From: Treponema sp.
Lineage (GTDB): Bacteria > Spirochaetota > Spirochaetia > Treponematales > Treponemataceae
Length of the DNA stretch: 64,000 nt
Assembly: GCA_017940255.1 (NCBI GenBank)
Contig: JAGAZB010000014.1
Location: forward strand, 124,001 to 188,000
Reading direction: 5' to 3'
This document shows positions 1-8,443 of this stretch, in pieces. The translations under genes and the position numbers were made by a program. The notes under the pieces were generated by a model. It searched no databases. It saw only the letters and a program-made list of their open reading frames with translations, and was not told the DNA's origin. Numbering within the stretch: position 1 is the stretch's first letter; each line of letters begins with the position of its first letter.

Positions 1-726
1 GGTGATGTAAACACAGACTTTGCCGATGTTCGCAATGCAATGAGCGGTCAGGGAAATGCTATTTTTGGTATTGGTGTTGGTGAAGGTGAAAACCGTGCCG
101 CTGACGCTGCTTATAACGCAATCAATAATCCAATGCTCGAAAATTCTAAGATTGATGGCGCAAAGAACCTCCTTATTAATATTTGTGCTTCTGAAGAAAT
201 TACTTTGAGCGAAGTTGGTGAAATCTGTAGTATTGTTACAGCTTCTGCTGATAAGGATTACAACATGTTCTGGGGACAGGTTACTCAGCCGGAACTTGAA
301 GGAAAAATCAGCGTAACAGTAATTGCAACTGGTTTTGAAAATGCAAATAAGGTTTCAATTGGTCAGAGCGCAAAAGCTGATGAAGTTGTAGAAGAAAAGA
401 AAATTATCCAGAGAGATGACGCTGTTTCTGCTAATGAAATGGACGATTTCCTTCATGGTGGATTAAAGAGAACAAATACTACAATTTCTTCTGGCGATTT
501 TGTTTCTAAGAAAGATATTGCAGCAGAAAAAGAACATGCAGATAAAAAGCCGGGCAGTCTTGCAGCCGGACTTTTTGATGAAGAAGACGAAAGACCTGCT
601 CATCAGAATGTAAACAGAAGACAGTTTAATCCTCCTGCTGGCTGGAATCCTGATGCCAATGATTTGAGTCAGCCTGCAATCTGGACCAGCGAGTTTGGAC
701 GTGGAATAAGACTTTCGGATGACTAG
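1..726 (+). CDS. ftsZ: Cell division protein FtsZ, C-terminal part (5' end outside the window)
   Basis: The frame is open from the first base and reads GDVNTDFADVRNAMSGQGNA, the FtsZ stretch that follows the GTPase core (usual form NVDFADVKTVM). The residues after it, IGVGEGENRAADAAYNAINNP, match the FtsZ core/C-domain junction, and FWGQVTQPELEGKISVTVIATGF is the last strand region before the flexible tail. The tail of roughly 120 residues is acidic and basic by turns, and ends TSEFGRGIRLSDD; no classical FtsA/ZipA-binding peptide is obvious. FtsZ is the tubulin-like GTPase that forms the division ring. The ATG at base 40 is internal, not the gene start. The stop codon overlaps the ATG of the next recombinase gene by 8 bases, so the two are translationally coupled. 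Confidence 0.95.
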   Translation, partial: GDVNTDFADVRNAMSGQGNAIFGIGVGEGENRAADAAYNAINNPMLENSKIDGAKNLLINICASEEITLSEVGEICSIVTASADKDYNMFWGQVTQPELEGKISVTVIATGFENANKVSIGQSAKADEVVEEKKIIQRDDAVSANEMDDFLHGGLKRTNTTISSGDFVSKKDIAAEKEHADKKPGSLAAGLFDEEDERPAHQNVNRRQFNPPAGWNPDANDLSQPAIWTSEFGRGIRLSDD

Positions 727-1630
727 TATTGAAGATTTCCTGCAGCATTTTTATTCAGATTTGCTTTTAGTACGCCGCGATTCTGTACAAACAGCGGAAA
801 CTTATAGAATTGCTGCTGGTGAATTCTTAAATTGGCTTGTAAAAGAGCAGATAAAAATAAAAAATGTTTCCGTCCAGAATTTAATGTATTATATTATAAA
901 AAGGCAGACCCAGGACGGATGTACAGAGGTGACGATAGCTAAAGATATTTCGGCTCTTCGTGCATTCGGAGAATATCTGGTGCGAAAAAATTACTGGACA
1001 GAAAACATTGCCCTTAGTATTGAAAAGCCAAAAATGGCAAGAAATCTGCCAAAAGTCCTTTCTGTTGATCAGGTGGATGCACTTTTGGATGGAATAGACA
1101 AGTCTGATTTGTGCGGAAAACGCGATGACGCCCTCTTTGAGCTTGTGTATTCCTGCGGTCTGCGTATAAGTGAAGTTTGCAATCTGAAAACTGTAAATGT
1201 TCATTTTGATGAAGGACTGATTCTGGTTTTAGGAAAGGGAAATAAAGAAAGATTAGTGCCTTTTGGGGACAGGGCAGCGGAAAAACTTAAAAATTATATT
1301 TCGGAAGTAAGACCTGCTCTTGTGAAGGGTAGAAATGTTCCCAACTTGTTTGTAAATTATAAGGGAGAGCCTATTTCCCGAAAAGGGGTTTGGAAGAGAT
1401 TCCAGGAACTGGAAGCAAGAAGTGGTGTAAGTGCTAAAGTTCATACCCTGAGACATAGTTTTGCAACTCACCTTTTGGAAGGTGGTGCAGATTTACGTTC
1501 TGTTCAGGAGTTGCTGGGACATGCAAATCTTGCAACAACAACAATTTACACCCATGTAAGTGATAATCAGCTTGAAAAAGTTCACGAGCAATATTTTAAT
1601 GCTGGAGGCAAGGTTAGTTCTACTGACTAA
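719..1630 (+). CDS. xerD: Tyrosine recombinase, XerC/XerD type
   Basis: A 303-residue tyrosine recombinase of the size of XerC/XerD. The N-terminal SAM-like DNA-binding domain starts at SIEDFLQHFYSDLLLVRRDS. The catalytic residues are visible: Arg in SCGLRISEVC, Lys in GKGNKERLVPF, the box HTLRHSFATHL (H-x-x-R), the LLGHANLATTTIYTHV block (His/Trp position) with the Tyr nucleophile in IYTHV. Proteins of this kind resolve chromosome dimers at dif near the division septum, which fits its position directly behind ftsZ with an 8-base overlap. A second Xer protein lies at 23556-24467 in the codV position beside hslV, so the genome probably has the usual XerC/XerD pair. Which is C and which is D is inferred from context only. 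Confidence 0.85.
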   Translation: MTSIEDFLQHFYSDLLLVRRDSVQTAETYRIAAGEFLNWLVKEQIKIKNVSVQNLMYYIIKRQTQDGCTEVTIAKDISALRAFGEYLVRKNYWTENIALSIEKPKMARNLPKVLSVDQVDALLDGIDKSDLCGKRDDALFELVYSCGLRISEVCNLKTVNVHFDEGLILVLGKGNKERLVPFGDRAAEKLKNYISEVRPALVKGRNVPNLFVNYKGEPISRKGVWKRFQELEARSGVSAKVHTLRHSFATHLLEGGADLRSVQELLGHANLATTTIYTHVSDNQLEKVHEQYFNAGGKVSSTD

Positions 1631-1639
1631 AAAGGAAAA

Positions 1640-2368
1640 ATGATGAAAAAGACTTTTTTTGTTTCTCTAATTCTTTTTGTTTCACTATTGCTCGTTTCTT
1701 GCGGAGTTGCAAATAAGACAATTATCCGCTATCAAAAAATGGAAGAAGGTGTTTCAAGTCCTACTACTGTTGAAGAATTAAAGGATGCCATAAAAAAATA
1801 TCAGGAAAGAGTGGCTGATATTCAGCTGGCTCAGTCGCAGATTGGAATCTGGTATAAAATGCTTGGAACCCGCTATATTGACCAGAAAATGTACGGAGAG
1901 GCATTAAAGTGTTTTCAGGAAGCACTTAAGTATTATCCGGATAACCAGAATCTCTATTATTACGTAGGGGTTTGTGCCGGGTATATGTCTCATTCAGCTA
2001 TGGATTTTGGAGCTTCCGGCTCTTCTGAGGTTCGCTATAATTATTTACGCCTTGCAGAAGATGCTTATCTGCGTGCTATTTCTATTGAAGATCGTTATGT
2101 ACGCGCCCTTTATGGACTTGGAGTTCTTTATGTTTTTGAATTAGATGAACCGGAAAAAGCCCTGCCTTATCTTGAAAAAGCCGTTTCTATTGAAACTCGT
2201 AATATTGATGCATTATTTGTACTTGCCAGAGCATATTATTCTTCTTACGAGTTTGAAAAATCAGCCGCAACATACGATAAAATTATAGCCACAACAAAAT
2301 CAGCCGAAACAAAAGCAACCGCAGAGGAGAACAAAAAAACAGTCCTTGATGCTTTATATTCAAAATAA
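1640..2368 (+). CDS. TPR-repeat lipoprotein
   Basis: A 242-residue exported lipoprotein. The N-terminus has two or three Lys, a hydrophobic run and the lipobox LLVSC, so the mature protein begins at that Cys and is lipid-anchored. From about residue 70 there are TPR-like helices: WYKMLGTRYIDQKMYGEALKCFQEAL, then AYLRAISIEDRYVRALYGLGVLYVFELDEPEKALPYLEKA and ALFVLARAYYSSYEFEKSAATYDKII. TPR lipoproteins scaffold envelope complexes; no specific partner can be named. It starts 9 bases after the recombinase stop behind AAAGGA, and its end overlaps the start of dprA by 20 bases, so it belongs to the ftsZ-dprA-topA transcription unit. Either of two adjacent ATGs (1640, 1643) could be used. Confidence 0.85.
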   Translation: MMKKTFFVSLILFVSLLLVSCGVANKTIIRYQKMEEGVSSPTTVEELKDAIKKYQERVADIQLAQSQIGIWYKMLGTRYIDQKMYGEALKCFQEALKYYPDNQNLYYYVGVCAGYMSHSAMDFGASGSSEVRYNYLRLAEDAYLRAISIEDRYVRALYGLGVLYVFELDEPEKALPYLEKAVSIETRNIDALFVLARAYYSSYEFEKSAATYDKIIATTKSAETKATAEENKKTVLDALYSK

Positions 2369-3389
2369 TTCAGATGAAAAACTGATTTTAGACATCTATC
2401 TTGCACGTATAACCTTTCTTTCGTGCAAAGAGAAAAATATTTTATCAAAAAAACTTGACAGTTCTTACTCCCTTGCATTACTGTCTATAGAAGAAATATT
2501 TAAATTTCTTGACAGACCGGTGCCTTTGCGGGCAGAATGGAATGCGGCAGAAAATCTGGAAGCGGCAAAGCATGCCCTTTACATTTGCCGTTTGAGGGGG
2601 ATAAATCTTCTTCATAATGAAGATGCTATGTATCCCGAAATGCTTAGAAACATTGACGATCCGCCTTATCTGCTTTTTTACCGGGGAGAAGCTTCTCTTC
2701 TTACAGAAAAAAGTGTTTCTGTTGTTGGAACCAGAAGGCTTACGCCGGAAGGAAAAAAGGCGGCGCATAAGTTTGCTTATGATGCGGTTTGCGACGGCGT
2801 GAATGTGGTAAGCGGGCTTGCTTATGGGGCTGACGGCTGCGCACATCTTGGGGCAGTAAATGCTTTTTATGATGGTGCAGATGGAGGAAAAACAATTGCG
2901 GTTCTGCCATGTGCGGCGGACGAAATTGTTCCTTGCGGTCAGAGATTTCTTGCAGAGAAAATTTTGAAGTCGGGTGGATGTATTCTGAGCGAATATGAAC
3001 CTGGCATGCAGATGGCCAGCTGGCATTATGTGGCGCGTAACCGCATTGTGGCAGCTTTGAGTCCGGCTGTGGTTGTGGTTGAGGCGCCTGTGGGGAGTGG
3101 GGCACTTATAACTGCAGATCTTGCTTTGGAAAGCGGGCGTGATGTATTTTTTCACGAAACTGCTGTTTCGCAGATGGCACAAAAAGTGTCTCTGGCTGTA
3201 AAGCGCGATTTAGAAGTGCGTTTTGCAAAAAGCGAAGTGAGCAAGTATAAAATTGAAAATACTATAGAAAAATACCTTGAAGCGGGTGCTTCTATAATCA
3301 CTTCTTATGCTGATTATAAGGCTGCACTTTTGGAAGTGCCGGGAGTGAGAAGCGTGAGGCAAGCTCTGATTCAGGGAGAGTTATTTTAA
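2349..3389 (+). CDS. dprA: DNA processing protein DprA (Smf)
   Basis: DprA/Smf loads RecA onto incoming single-stranded DNA during transformation. The Rossmann-like core is clear: SVSVVGTRRLTPEGK, VVSGLAYGADGCAHLGAV (the G-S/L-A-x-G-I/A-D motif), TIAVLPCAADEIVP, SEYEPGMQMASWHYVARNRIVAALS (usual form SE.PPG....F..RNRIIAGLS) and VVVVEAPVGSGALITADLALESGRDVF. The C-terminal winged-helix-like tail is present but short and diverged. I chose the ATG at 2349; a TTG lies one codon upstream. It overlaps the lipoprotein gene by 20 bases and precedes topA by 11 bases, the same smf-topA pairing seen in many bacteria. Whether this organism is naturally transformable cannot be told from this gene alone; DprA is widespread in non-competent species. 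Confidence 0.92.
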   Translation: MLYIQNNSDEKLILDIYLARITFLSCKEKNILSKKLDSSYSLALLSIEEIFKFLDRPVPLRAEWNAAENLEAAKHALYICRLRGINLLHNEDAMYPEMLRNIDDPPYLLFYRGEASLLTEKSVSVVGTRRLTPEGKKAAHKFAYDAVCDGVNVVSGLAYGADGCAHLGAVNAFYDGADGGKTIAVLPCAADEIVPCGQRFLAEKILKSGGCILSEYEPGMQMASWHYVARNRIVAALSPAVVVVEAPVGSGALITADLALESGRDVFFHETAVSQMAQKVSLAVKRDLEVRFAKSEVSKYKIENTIEKYLEAGASIITSYADYKAALLEVPGVRSVRQALIQGELF

Positions 3390-3400
3390 AGAGGAAATAT

Positions 3401-5530
3401 ATGGCTGAAAAGAAAACTGCTAAAAAATCACAGACTTTAGTTATAGTAGAGTCTCCTACAAAAGCTCATACAATTGAAAAATATCTGGGGCCGGGCTACA
3501 CGGTTAAGGCATCTGTAGGACATCTTATAGATCTTCCAAAATCTAGAATGGCTATTGATGTGGAAAATGGTTTTCAGCCCGAATATATTACCGTTCGTGG
3601 AAAAGCAAAGCTTTTGAAAGAATTACAGAAGGAAGCAAAAAAGAGTGATGCTGTCCTTCTTGCATCCGATAACGACCGCGAAGGAGAGGCAATTGCCTGG
3701 CATTTGAATAATGCCTTAAAAGATAAAACTACTGCAAAAATCAGTAGAATTGTTTTTAATGAAATTACACCTACTGCAATTACCGAGGCTGTAAAGCATC
3801 CTGGTGAAATTGTTGAATCTAAGGTTAATGCACAGAAGGCCCGCCGTGTTCTGGACCGTCTGGTTGGTTATAATTTGAGCCCGCTTTTGTGGACTAAGGT
3901 AAAAAATGGACTTTCTGCTGGTCGTGTTCAGTCGGTTGCCTTGCGCCTTATTTGTGAACGTGAGCAGGAAGTTGAAGACTTTTTGCCGGAAGAATACTGG
4001 TCGCTGGATGCAGATTTTACAAAGGGTAAATCAAGCTTTACAGCTCAGCTGGTAAAGTACAAAGGTGATGCACCTGAGCTTAAGAGTGAAGATGCGGTAA
4101 ATGAAATTATCGAAAAAATTAAGAATTCACCTTGCACAGTGTCTTCAATCAAAAAGACTGAAAAAACTGTTCGTCCAAAGCCTCCTTTTACAACTTCTAA
4201 ACTGCAGCAGGCTGCGGCAAACCGACTGGGCTTTACTTCCCGCAAGACAATGCAGATTGCCCAGCAGCTGTATGAAGGTATTCAGATTGGTACAAATCAT
4301 GTGGGTCTTATTACTTACATGCGTACAGACTCTGTTCGTATTTCTGATACAGCTTTAGCAGATGTTCGCGACTGGCTTTCTAAAAATCATCCTGCAGAAT
4401 TGCCGGAAGAGCCAATTCATTATGCCGTTGGAAAATCTGCCCAGGACGCTCATGAAGGTATTCGTCCTACTTATACTTCTTACACACCAGAAAGCATTAA
4501 GGAATATTTGAGTCATGATCAGTTCCGTTTGTATTCAATTATCTGGGAACGTTTTGTTTCTTCTCAGATGAATAATGCAAAGATGGTAACAACTTCAGTA
4601 GAAATTACTGCCGGAGATGCACTTTTCCGCGTTGCGGCAAGTAAGATTGCTGAAAAAGGTTTTTATCAGGTAATTAAGCTGCTTTCTAGTAAAGAAGATA
4701 AGTCTACAAGTTTGCCTGCAATGAAAGAGGGGGAAGAACTTTCTGTGAATAACTTCCATCCTGAACAGCACTTTACCCAGGGACCTGCCCGCTATACAGA
4801 TGCTTCTATTGTACGCATGCTGGAAGAAAAGGGAATTGGTCGTCCTTCAACTTATGCAACAATTATTTCGGTTTTGCTGGACCGCTATTATGTTACTCGC
4901 AGCAACAAGCAGCTGGTTCCAACTCAGCTGGGCCGCATGATTAACAAGATTCTTGTAGAAAGCTTCCCTGAAGTTATCAACGAAGAATTTACTGCCCAGG
5001 TTGAAAATGATTTGGATAAGGTTGAGGCCGACGAACTTGTCTGGAATAATATAATTGGTGACTTTTATCAGCCTTTTAAAAAGAAGGTTGATACAGTTAT
5101 GGAAACCCAGGAAAGCATGAAGGGCTTTTTGGATGAAAAAACTGACAAGGTTTGTGAATTGTGCGGAAAGCCTATGGTAAAGAAGCTTGGCCGTTTTGGC
5201 TTCTTCCTGGCCTGTTCAGGTTTCCCGGAGTGTCATAATACTAAGTCTATTCCTCTGGCAACTTGTCCTGTTTGTAAGACCGGCGAAATTGTTGAACGCA
5301 AGACTAAGGGAAGGGGAAAATCTTTCTTTGGTTGTACAAATTATCCTGAATGTACCTTTATCAGTCACTTTAAGCCATTGGACAATCAGTATTGTCCTAA
5401 GTGCGGCTGGTTCCTGGTAGAAAAGTATGATAAGAAGAATGGTTCTTATAAGAGTTGTATTAACCCGGATTGTGATTACTTGCACACAAGTGGGGAAGAT
5501 GTAGAAACTATTGATGCAGATGCAGAGTAG
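3401..5530 (+). CDS. topA: DNA topoisomerase I
   Basis: A 709-residue type IA topoisomerase that relaxes negative supercoils. The TOPRIM domain begins VIVESPTKAHTIEKYLG (about residue 16) and carries the acidic motif ASDNDREGEAIAWHLN near residue 90. The active-site tyrosine is in GLITYMRTDSVR near residue 305. Three C-terminal zinc ribbons follow: CELCG...C at about 586, CPVC...GCTNYPEC at about 621, and CPKCG...CINPDC at about 665. The tail ends in an acidic EDVETIDADAE. AGAGGAAATAT gives a ribosome binding site before the ATG. Immediately downstream lies a second, diverged copy of the last 23 codons (5655-5747), a sign of recombination at the 3' end of this gene. Confidence 0.97.
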   Translation: MAEKKTAKKSQTLVIVESPTKAHTIEKYLGPGYTVKASVGHLIDLPKSRMAIDVENGFQPEYITVRGKAKLLKELQKEAKKSDAVLLASDNDREGEAIAWHLNNALKDKTTAKISRIVFNEITPTAITEAVKHPGEIVESKVNAQKARRVLDRLVGYNLSPLLWTKVKNGLSAGRVQSVALRLICEREQEVEDFLPEEYWSLDADFTKGKSSFTAQLVKYKGDAPELKSEDAVNEIIEKIKNSPCTVSSIKKTEKTVRPKPPFTTSKLQQAAANRLGFTSRKTMQIAQQLYEGIQIGTNHVGLITYMRTDSVRISDTALADVRDWLSKNHPAELPEEPIHYAVGKSAQDAHEGIRPTYTSYTPESIKEYLSHDQFRLYSIIWERFVSSQMNNAKMVTTSVEITAGDALFRVAASKIAEKGFYQVIKLLSSKEDKSTSLPAMKEGEELSVNNFHPEQHFTQGPARYTDASIVRMLEEKGIGRPSTYATIISVLLDRYYVTRSNKQLVPTQLGRMINKILVESFPEVINEEFTAQVENDLDKVEADELVWNNIIGDFYQPFKKKVDTVMETQESMKGFLDEKTDKVCELCGKPMVKKLGRFGFFLACSGFPECHNTKSIPLATCPVCKTGEIVERKTKGRGKSFFGCTNYPECTFISHFKPLDNQYCPKCGWFLVEKYDKKNGSYKSCINPDCDYLHTSGEDVETIDADAE

Positions 5531-5597
5531 TTTCTTATGCAGGATTACATCCGCTGCTCGCTAGTCTCGCAGCGAGCCAGTTCGATGGATGAACCTC

Positions 5598-5627
5598 AAA
5601 AATTGTACTGTCGTACAATTTTTTTTA
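5598..5627 (+). terminator. Rho-independent terminator after topA
   Basis: An 8-bp core stem AATTGTAC (5601-5608) pairs with GTACAATT (5613-5620) around a TGTC loop, extended by A/T pairs, and runs straight into a tract of Ts. It lies between topA and the relict copy of its 3' end. A second small hairpin, GCTCGCT/AGCGAGC (5556-5577), precedes it. Confidence 0.75.
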
Positions 5628-5654
5628 ACGGTTCTTCGATTTTAGGCATGCATA

Positions 5655-5747
5655 AACCCAGACTGTGACTATTTGCATACAAGTGGGGAAGACGTAGAAA
5701 CTATTGATGCTGATGCAGAGTAGTTTTTTATGCAGGATTACATCTGC
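5655..5747 (+). pseudogene. Relict second copy of the topA 3' end
   Basis: Bases 5655-5747 match 5462-5554 without gaps over 93 bases with 9 differences. Read in the topA frame, the copy encodes NPDCDYLHTSGED...DADAE and the same TAG stop. All seven coding differences are synonymous third-position changes, so the peptide is identical to the real TopA tail. The similarity continues past the stop for about 22 bases. There is no upstream topA sequence attached to the copy, and about 100 bases with two hairpins separate the two. This looks like a tail left from a different topA allele after recombination or insertion, not a simple recent tandem duplication. Confidence 0.8.
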
Positions 5748-5870
5748 ATACAGAAGAAGACGAGTAAAAACTGGTGAAAAATTTCACTAAATATTGATGA
5801 GTTTATTCTCACTACAATTGATAATTATTGTGCTACAATTTCCTTAAAGAATTTTTAAGGAGAATTTTGT

Positions 5871-6794
5871 ATGAAAAGGATTATAAAAACTCTAGGTATT
5901 ATTATTTGTGCACTTTGCTTCATTGCCTGTGATAATGGAAACAGTCAAAATGATTCAGAGTCTCTTGAGATAGAACTTGACGGTCTTACTGTAAATGGAA
6001 AAGAACTCGGAAGTGAAATCTGGCAGGCAAGTGTTTCTGAAAATACAATTACTTGGGATAAAGGTACAAATCAGGGAAATTGTGGTTGGAATCTAGCAGG
6101 GGTAAATCTTTCTAATTATGATAGAGTTCGAGTTGAACTTGAAAGTACAGAATTGCCGTTAAAATTAATACTTAAAGGTGAAGACGGTTCAATTGTGTAT
6201 GACTATCCTGTTGAAAAAAATATTTTTGAAGCGTATTTTGATGGCACTTGTGCAAGTTCTAAGGGAACTACTTTAGATAAGTCAAAAGGATTTAGTATAT
6301 ATTTATTTTCTTATACTGATGATTGGCAGAACCATGAAGACGAAAAGAAAACTGTTGTAAAAAGTATTCAGTTTTTTTCAGGGGAAAACACTGTAAATTC
6401 CAGCCTAAAAATTAATAACGCTCCTTTACAGGTATTCTGGTTTAGTTATATTCATGATGGTGGTGTAATTGAATGGCTTAAGCCTGAGGGAGCTGCTGGT
6501 TGGGATGTAAAGGATAAAGATTTGTCTGCTTATAAAAAAGTTCGCATTGAAACTGAAGGAGACGCTCCGTTCCGTATTCGTCTTTGGATGTCTGATGGAA
6601 GTCATGCGTTTTATTGGAGTAAGCCGGAAACTCCAGGGGTTTATGAAGCAAATCTGGATGGTTCAGATGCAGATGACTATACAAAGGATCTTGCAGAAAA
6701 CTGTGTTGTAGAAAAGATTCAGCTTGTATGTGAAGCTGCAACTGAGGCAGGTCAGAAAACTACTATAAAAACTGTGTCTTTATTAACTGAATAA
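5871..6794 (+). CDS. Two-module surface lipoprotein of unknown function
   Basis: A 307-residue lipoprotein: signal MKRIIKTLGIIICALCFIAC with lipobox FIAC. The mature part has two related modules of about 130 residues. The first contains WNLAGVNLSNYDRVRVELEST...KLILKGEDGS...FEAYFDG, the second WDVKDKDLSAYKKVRIETEGD...FRIRLWMSDGS...YEANLDG. The pattern (ordered W, 'dLS.Y.kvri', a beta strand pair, then an aromatic and 'DG') resembles beta-sandwich carbohydrate-binding modules, which is inference. The start follows AAGGAG at the right spacing. It lies alone between topA and glpK, with no sign of an operon. It could be a carbohydrate-binding or adhesive surface protein; I do not recognise a named family. 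Confidence 0.7.
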   Translation: MKRIIKTLGIIICALCFIACDNGNSQNDSESLEIELDGLTVNGKELGSEIWQASVSENTITWDKGTNQGNCGWNLAGVNLSNYDRVRVELESTELPLKLILKGEDGSIVYDYPVEKNIFEAYFDGTCASSKGTTLDKSKGFSIYLFSYTDDWQNHEDEKKTVVKSIQFFSGENTVNSSLKINNAPLQVFWFSYIHDGGVIEWLKPEGAAGWDVKDKDLSAYKKVRIETEGDAPFRIRLWMSDGSHAFYWSKPETPGVYEANLDGSDADDYTKDLAENCVVEKIQLVCEAATEAGQKTTIKTVSLLTE

Positions 6795-6801
6795 ATTTTC
6801 C

Positions 6802-6829
6802 TTGCAATCCTCCAGAACTGTGATAACAT
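6802..6829 (+). promoter_or_regulatory. Likely promoter of the glycerol operon
   Basis: TTGCAA (6802-6807) and TAACAT (6824-6829) are separated by 16 bases. An inverted pair TGATA (6821-6825)/TATCA (6835-6839) overlaps the -10 box and could be an operator. A ribosome binding site GGAGG stands before the glpK ATG at 6887. Confidence 0.45.
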
Positions 6830-6886
6830 GATAGTATCAATATCACAACGAAATTGAAACTTTCATATTGAAGTTCGGAGGCTTTT

Positions 6887-8383
6887 ATGGCAAAGAAATA
6901 TGTGATTGCTCTTGATCAGGGAACTACATCTTCAAGGGCAATTGTGTATGATAAAAATGCTAATCCACTCGGTTCTAAGCAAAGAGAATTTACACAGTAT
7001 TATCCGCATCCCGGCTGGGTTGAACACGATGCGGAAGAAATCTTCAAATGCCAGCTTAAGGTGCTCCAGAGCCTTTTAATTGAAAATGAAATCAGACATG
7101 ACGAAATTGCCGCAATTGGAATTACGAATCAGCGGGAAACTGTTGTAATCTGGGATAAGGAAAGCGGTAAGCCTGTATATAATGCGGTTGTATGGCAGTG
7201 CAGGCGAACAGCGGATTACTGCGAAAAGCTGATGAAGGAAGGTTATACTGATATTATCCGCGAAAAAACCGGCCTTTTGATTGACGCATATTTTTCCGGC
7301 ACAAAAATTAAATGGATTTTGGACAATGTGCCTGGGGTGCGAGAGCGGGCCGAGCGCGGTGAGCTTCTTGCCGGCACCATAGACACCTGGCTTATCTGGA
7401 AGCTTTCCGGCGGCCGCGCGCACGTTACAGACTACACAAATGCCAGCCGCACTATGCTTTTTAATATCTACGACCTGGACTGGGATGATGAGCTTTTAAA
7501 ACTTTTGAATATTCCACGCTGTCTTTTACCTGAAGTTTGCGATTCTTCTAAAGTTTATTGCGAAACCGACCCTGAAATCTGCGGATTTAAAGCACCTATT
7601 GCCTCTGCAATTGGGGATCAGCAGGCCGCACTTTTTGGTCAGGGCTGCTTTAAGAAGGGGGACGCGAAGAATACTTACGGAACCGGCTGCTTTATGCTTA
7701 TGAACACTGGCGAGAAGCCGGTCGTTTCCAAGCAGCTGCTCACTACGATTGCGCTTGGTATGAACGGCAAGGTTGAGTATGCGCTTGAAGGTTCGGTTTT
7801 TATTGGCGGGGCTGTAATTAAATGGCTGCGCGATGAGCTGGAGCTTATTTCCAGCGCACCGGAAATTGACCGTCTTGCAGAGTCGGTGCCTGATTCAAAC
7901 GGGGCTTATCTGGTGCCGGCCTTTGTTGGACTTGGAACTCCTTACTGGGATATGTATGCGCGCGGTGCAATTGTGGGGCTGACCCGTGGTGTAAAAAAGG
8001 CTCATATCTGCCGTGCGGCTCTGGAAGGAATTGCCTACGAGGTGCGCGATGTGCTTGATACAATGGTTGCCGATTCGGGAACTCCAATTAACACGCTGAA
8101 TGTGGACGGAGGGGCCTGTGTAAGCAATATTATGATGCAGTTCCAATCTGATATTCTGAACACAAAGGTTTGCCGCCCTAAAAATGTTGAAACTACGGCT
8201 TTGGGCGCCGCTTACCTTGCGGGCCTTGCTACCGGATTTTGGGCAAGTAAAGAAGATATTTTGTGCCGCCGCGAAACTGAGCGGGTTTTTGAGCCTGAGA
8301 TGTCTGCTGAATGCCGCGACAAGCTTTATTCTGGCTGGAAGCGTGCTGTAGAGAGGGCTAAAGACTGGAGTCAGGCTGAGTAA
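6887..8383 (+). CDS. glpK: Glycerol kinase
   Basis: A 498-residue FGGY kinase, the normal length for GlpK, phosphorylating glycerol to sn-glycerol 3-phosphate in the cytoplasm. Motifs: [17 protein letters not shown] (phosphate 1 loop), [39 protein letters not shown] (substrate region), [31 protein letters not shown] (phosphate 2 loop) and [19 protein letters not shown]. It is followed after 60 bases by a GlpA-like oxidoreductase, a second flavoprotein and a DUF1667 protein. The group would convert glycerol to dihydroxyacetone phosphate. No glycerol facilitator gene is present in the window. GC content rises within the gene compared with its neighbours. Confidence 0.97.
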   Translation: MAKKYVIALDQGTTSSRAIVYDKNANPLGSKQREFTQYYPHPGWVEHDAEEIFKCQLKVLQSLLIENEIRHDEIAAIGITNQRETVVIWDKESGKPVYNAVVWQCRRTADYCEKLMKEGYTDIIREKTGLLIDAYFSGTKIKWILDNVPGVRERAERGELLAGTIDTWLIWKLSGGRAHVTDYTNASRTMLFNIYDLDWDDELLKLLNIPRCLLPEVCDSSKVYCETDPEICGFKAPIASAIGDQQAALFGQGCFKKGDAKNTYGTGCFMLMNTGEKPVVSKQLLTTIALGMNGKVEYALEGSVFIGGAVIKWLRDELELISSAPEIDRLAESVPDSNGAYLVPAFVGLGTPYWDMYARGAIVGLTRGVKKAHICRAALEGIAYEVRDVLDTMVADSGTPINTLNVDGGACVSNIMMQFQSDILNTKVCRPKNVETTALGAAYLAGLATGFWASKEDILCRRETERVFEPEMSAECRDKLYSGWKRAVERAKDWSQAE

Positions 8384-8443
8384 AACTCGGGCGGGGCATG
8401 TGACTTCATCATGCTTAAGCGCTTTATGTGAGGAGAAAAAACG

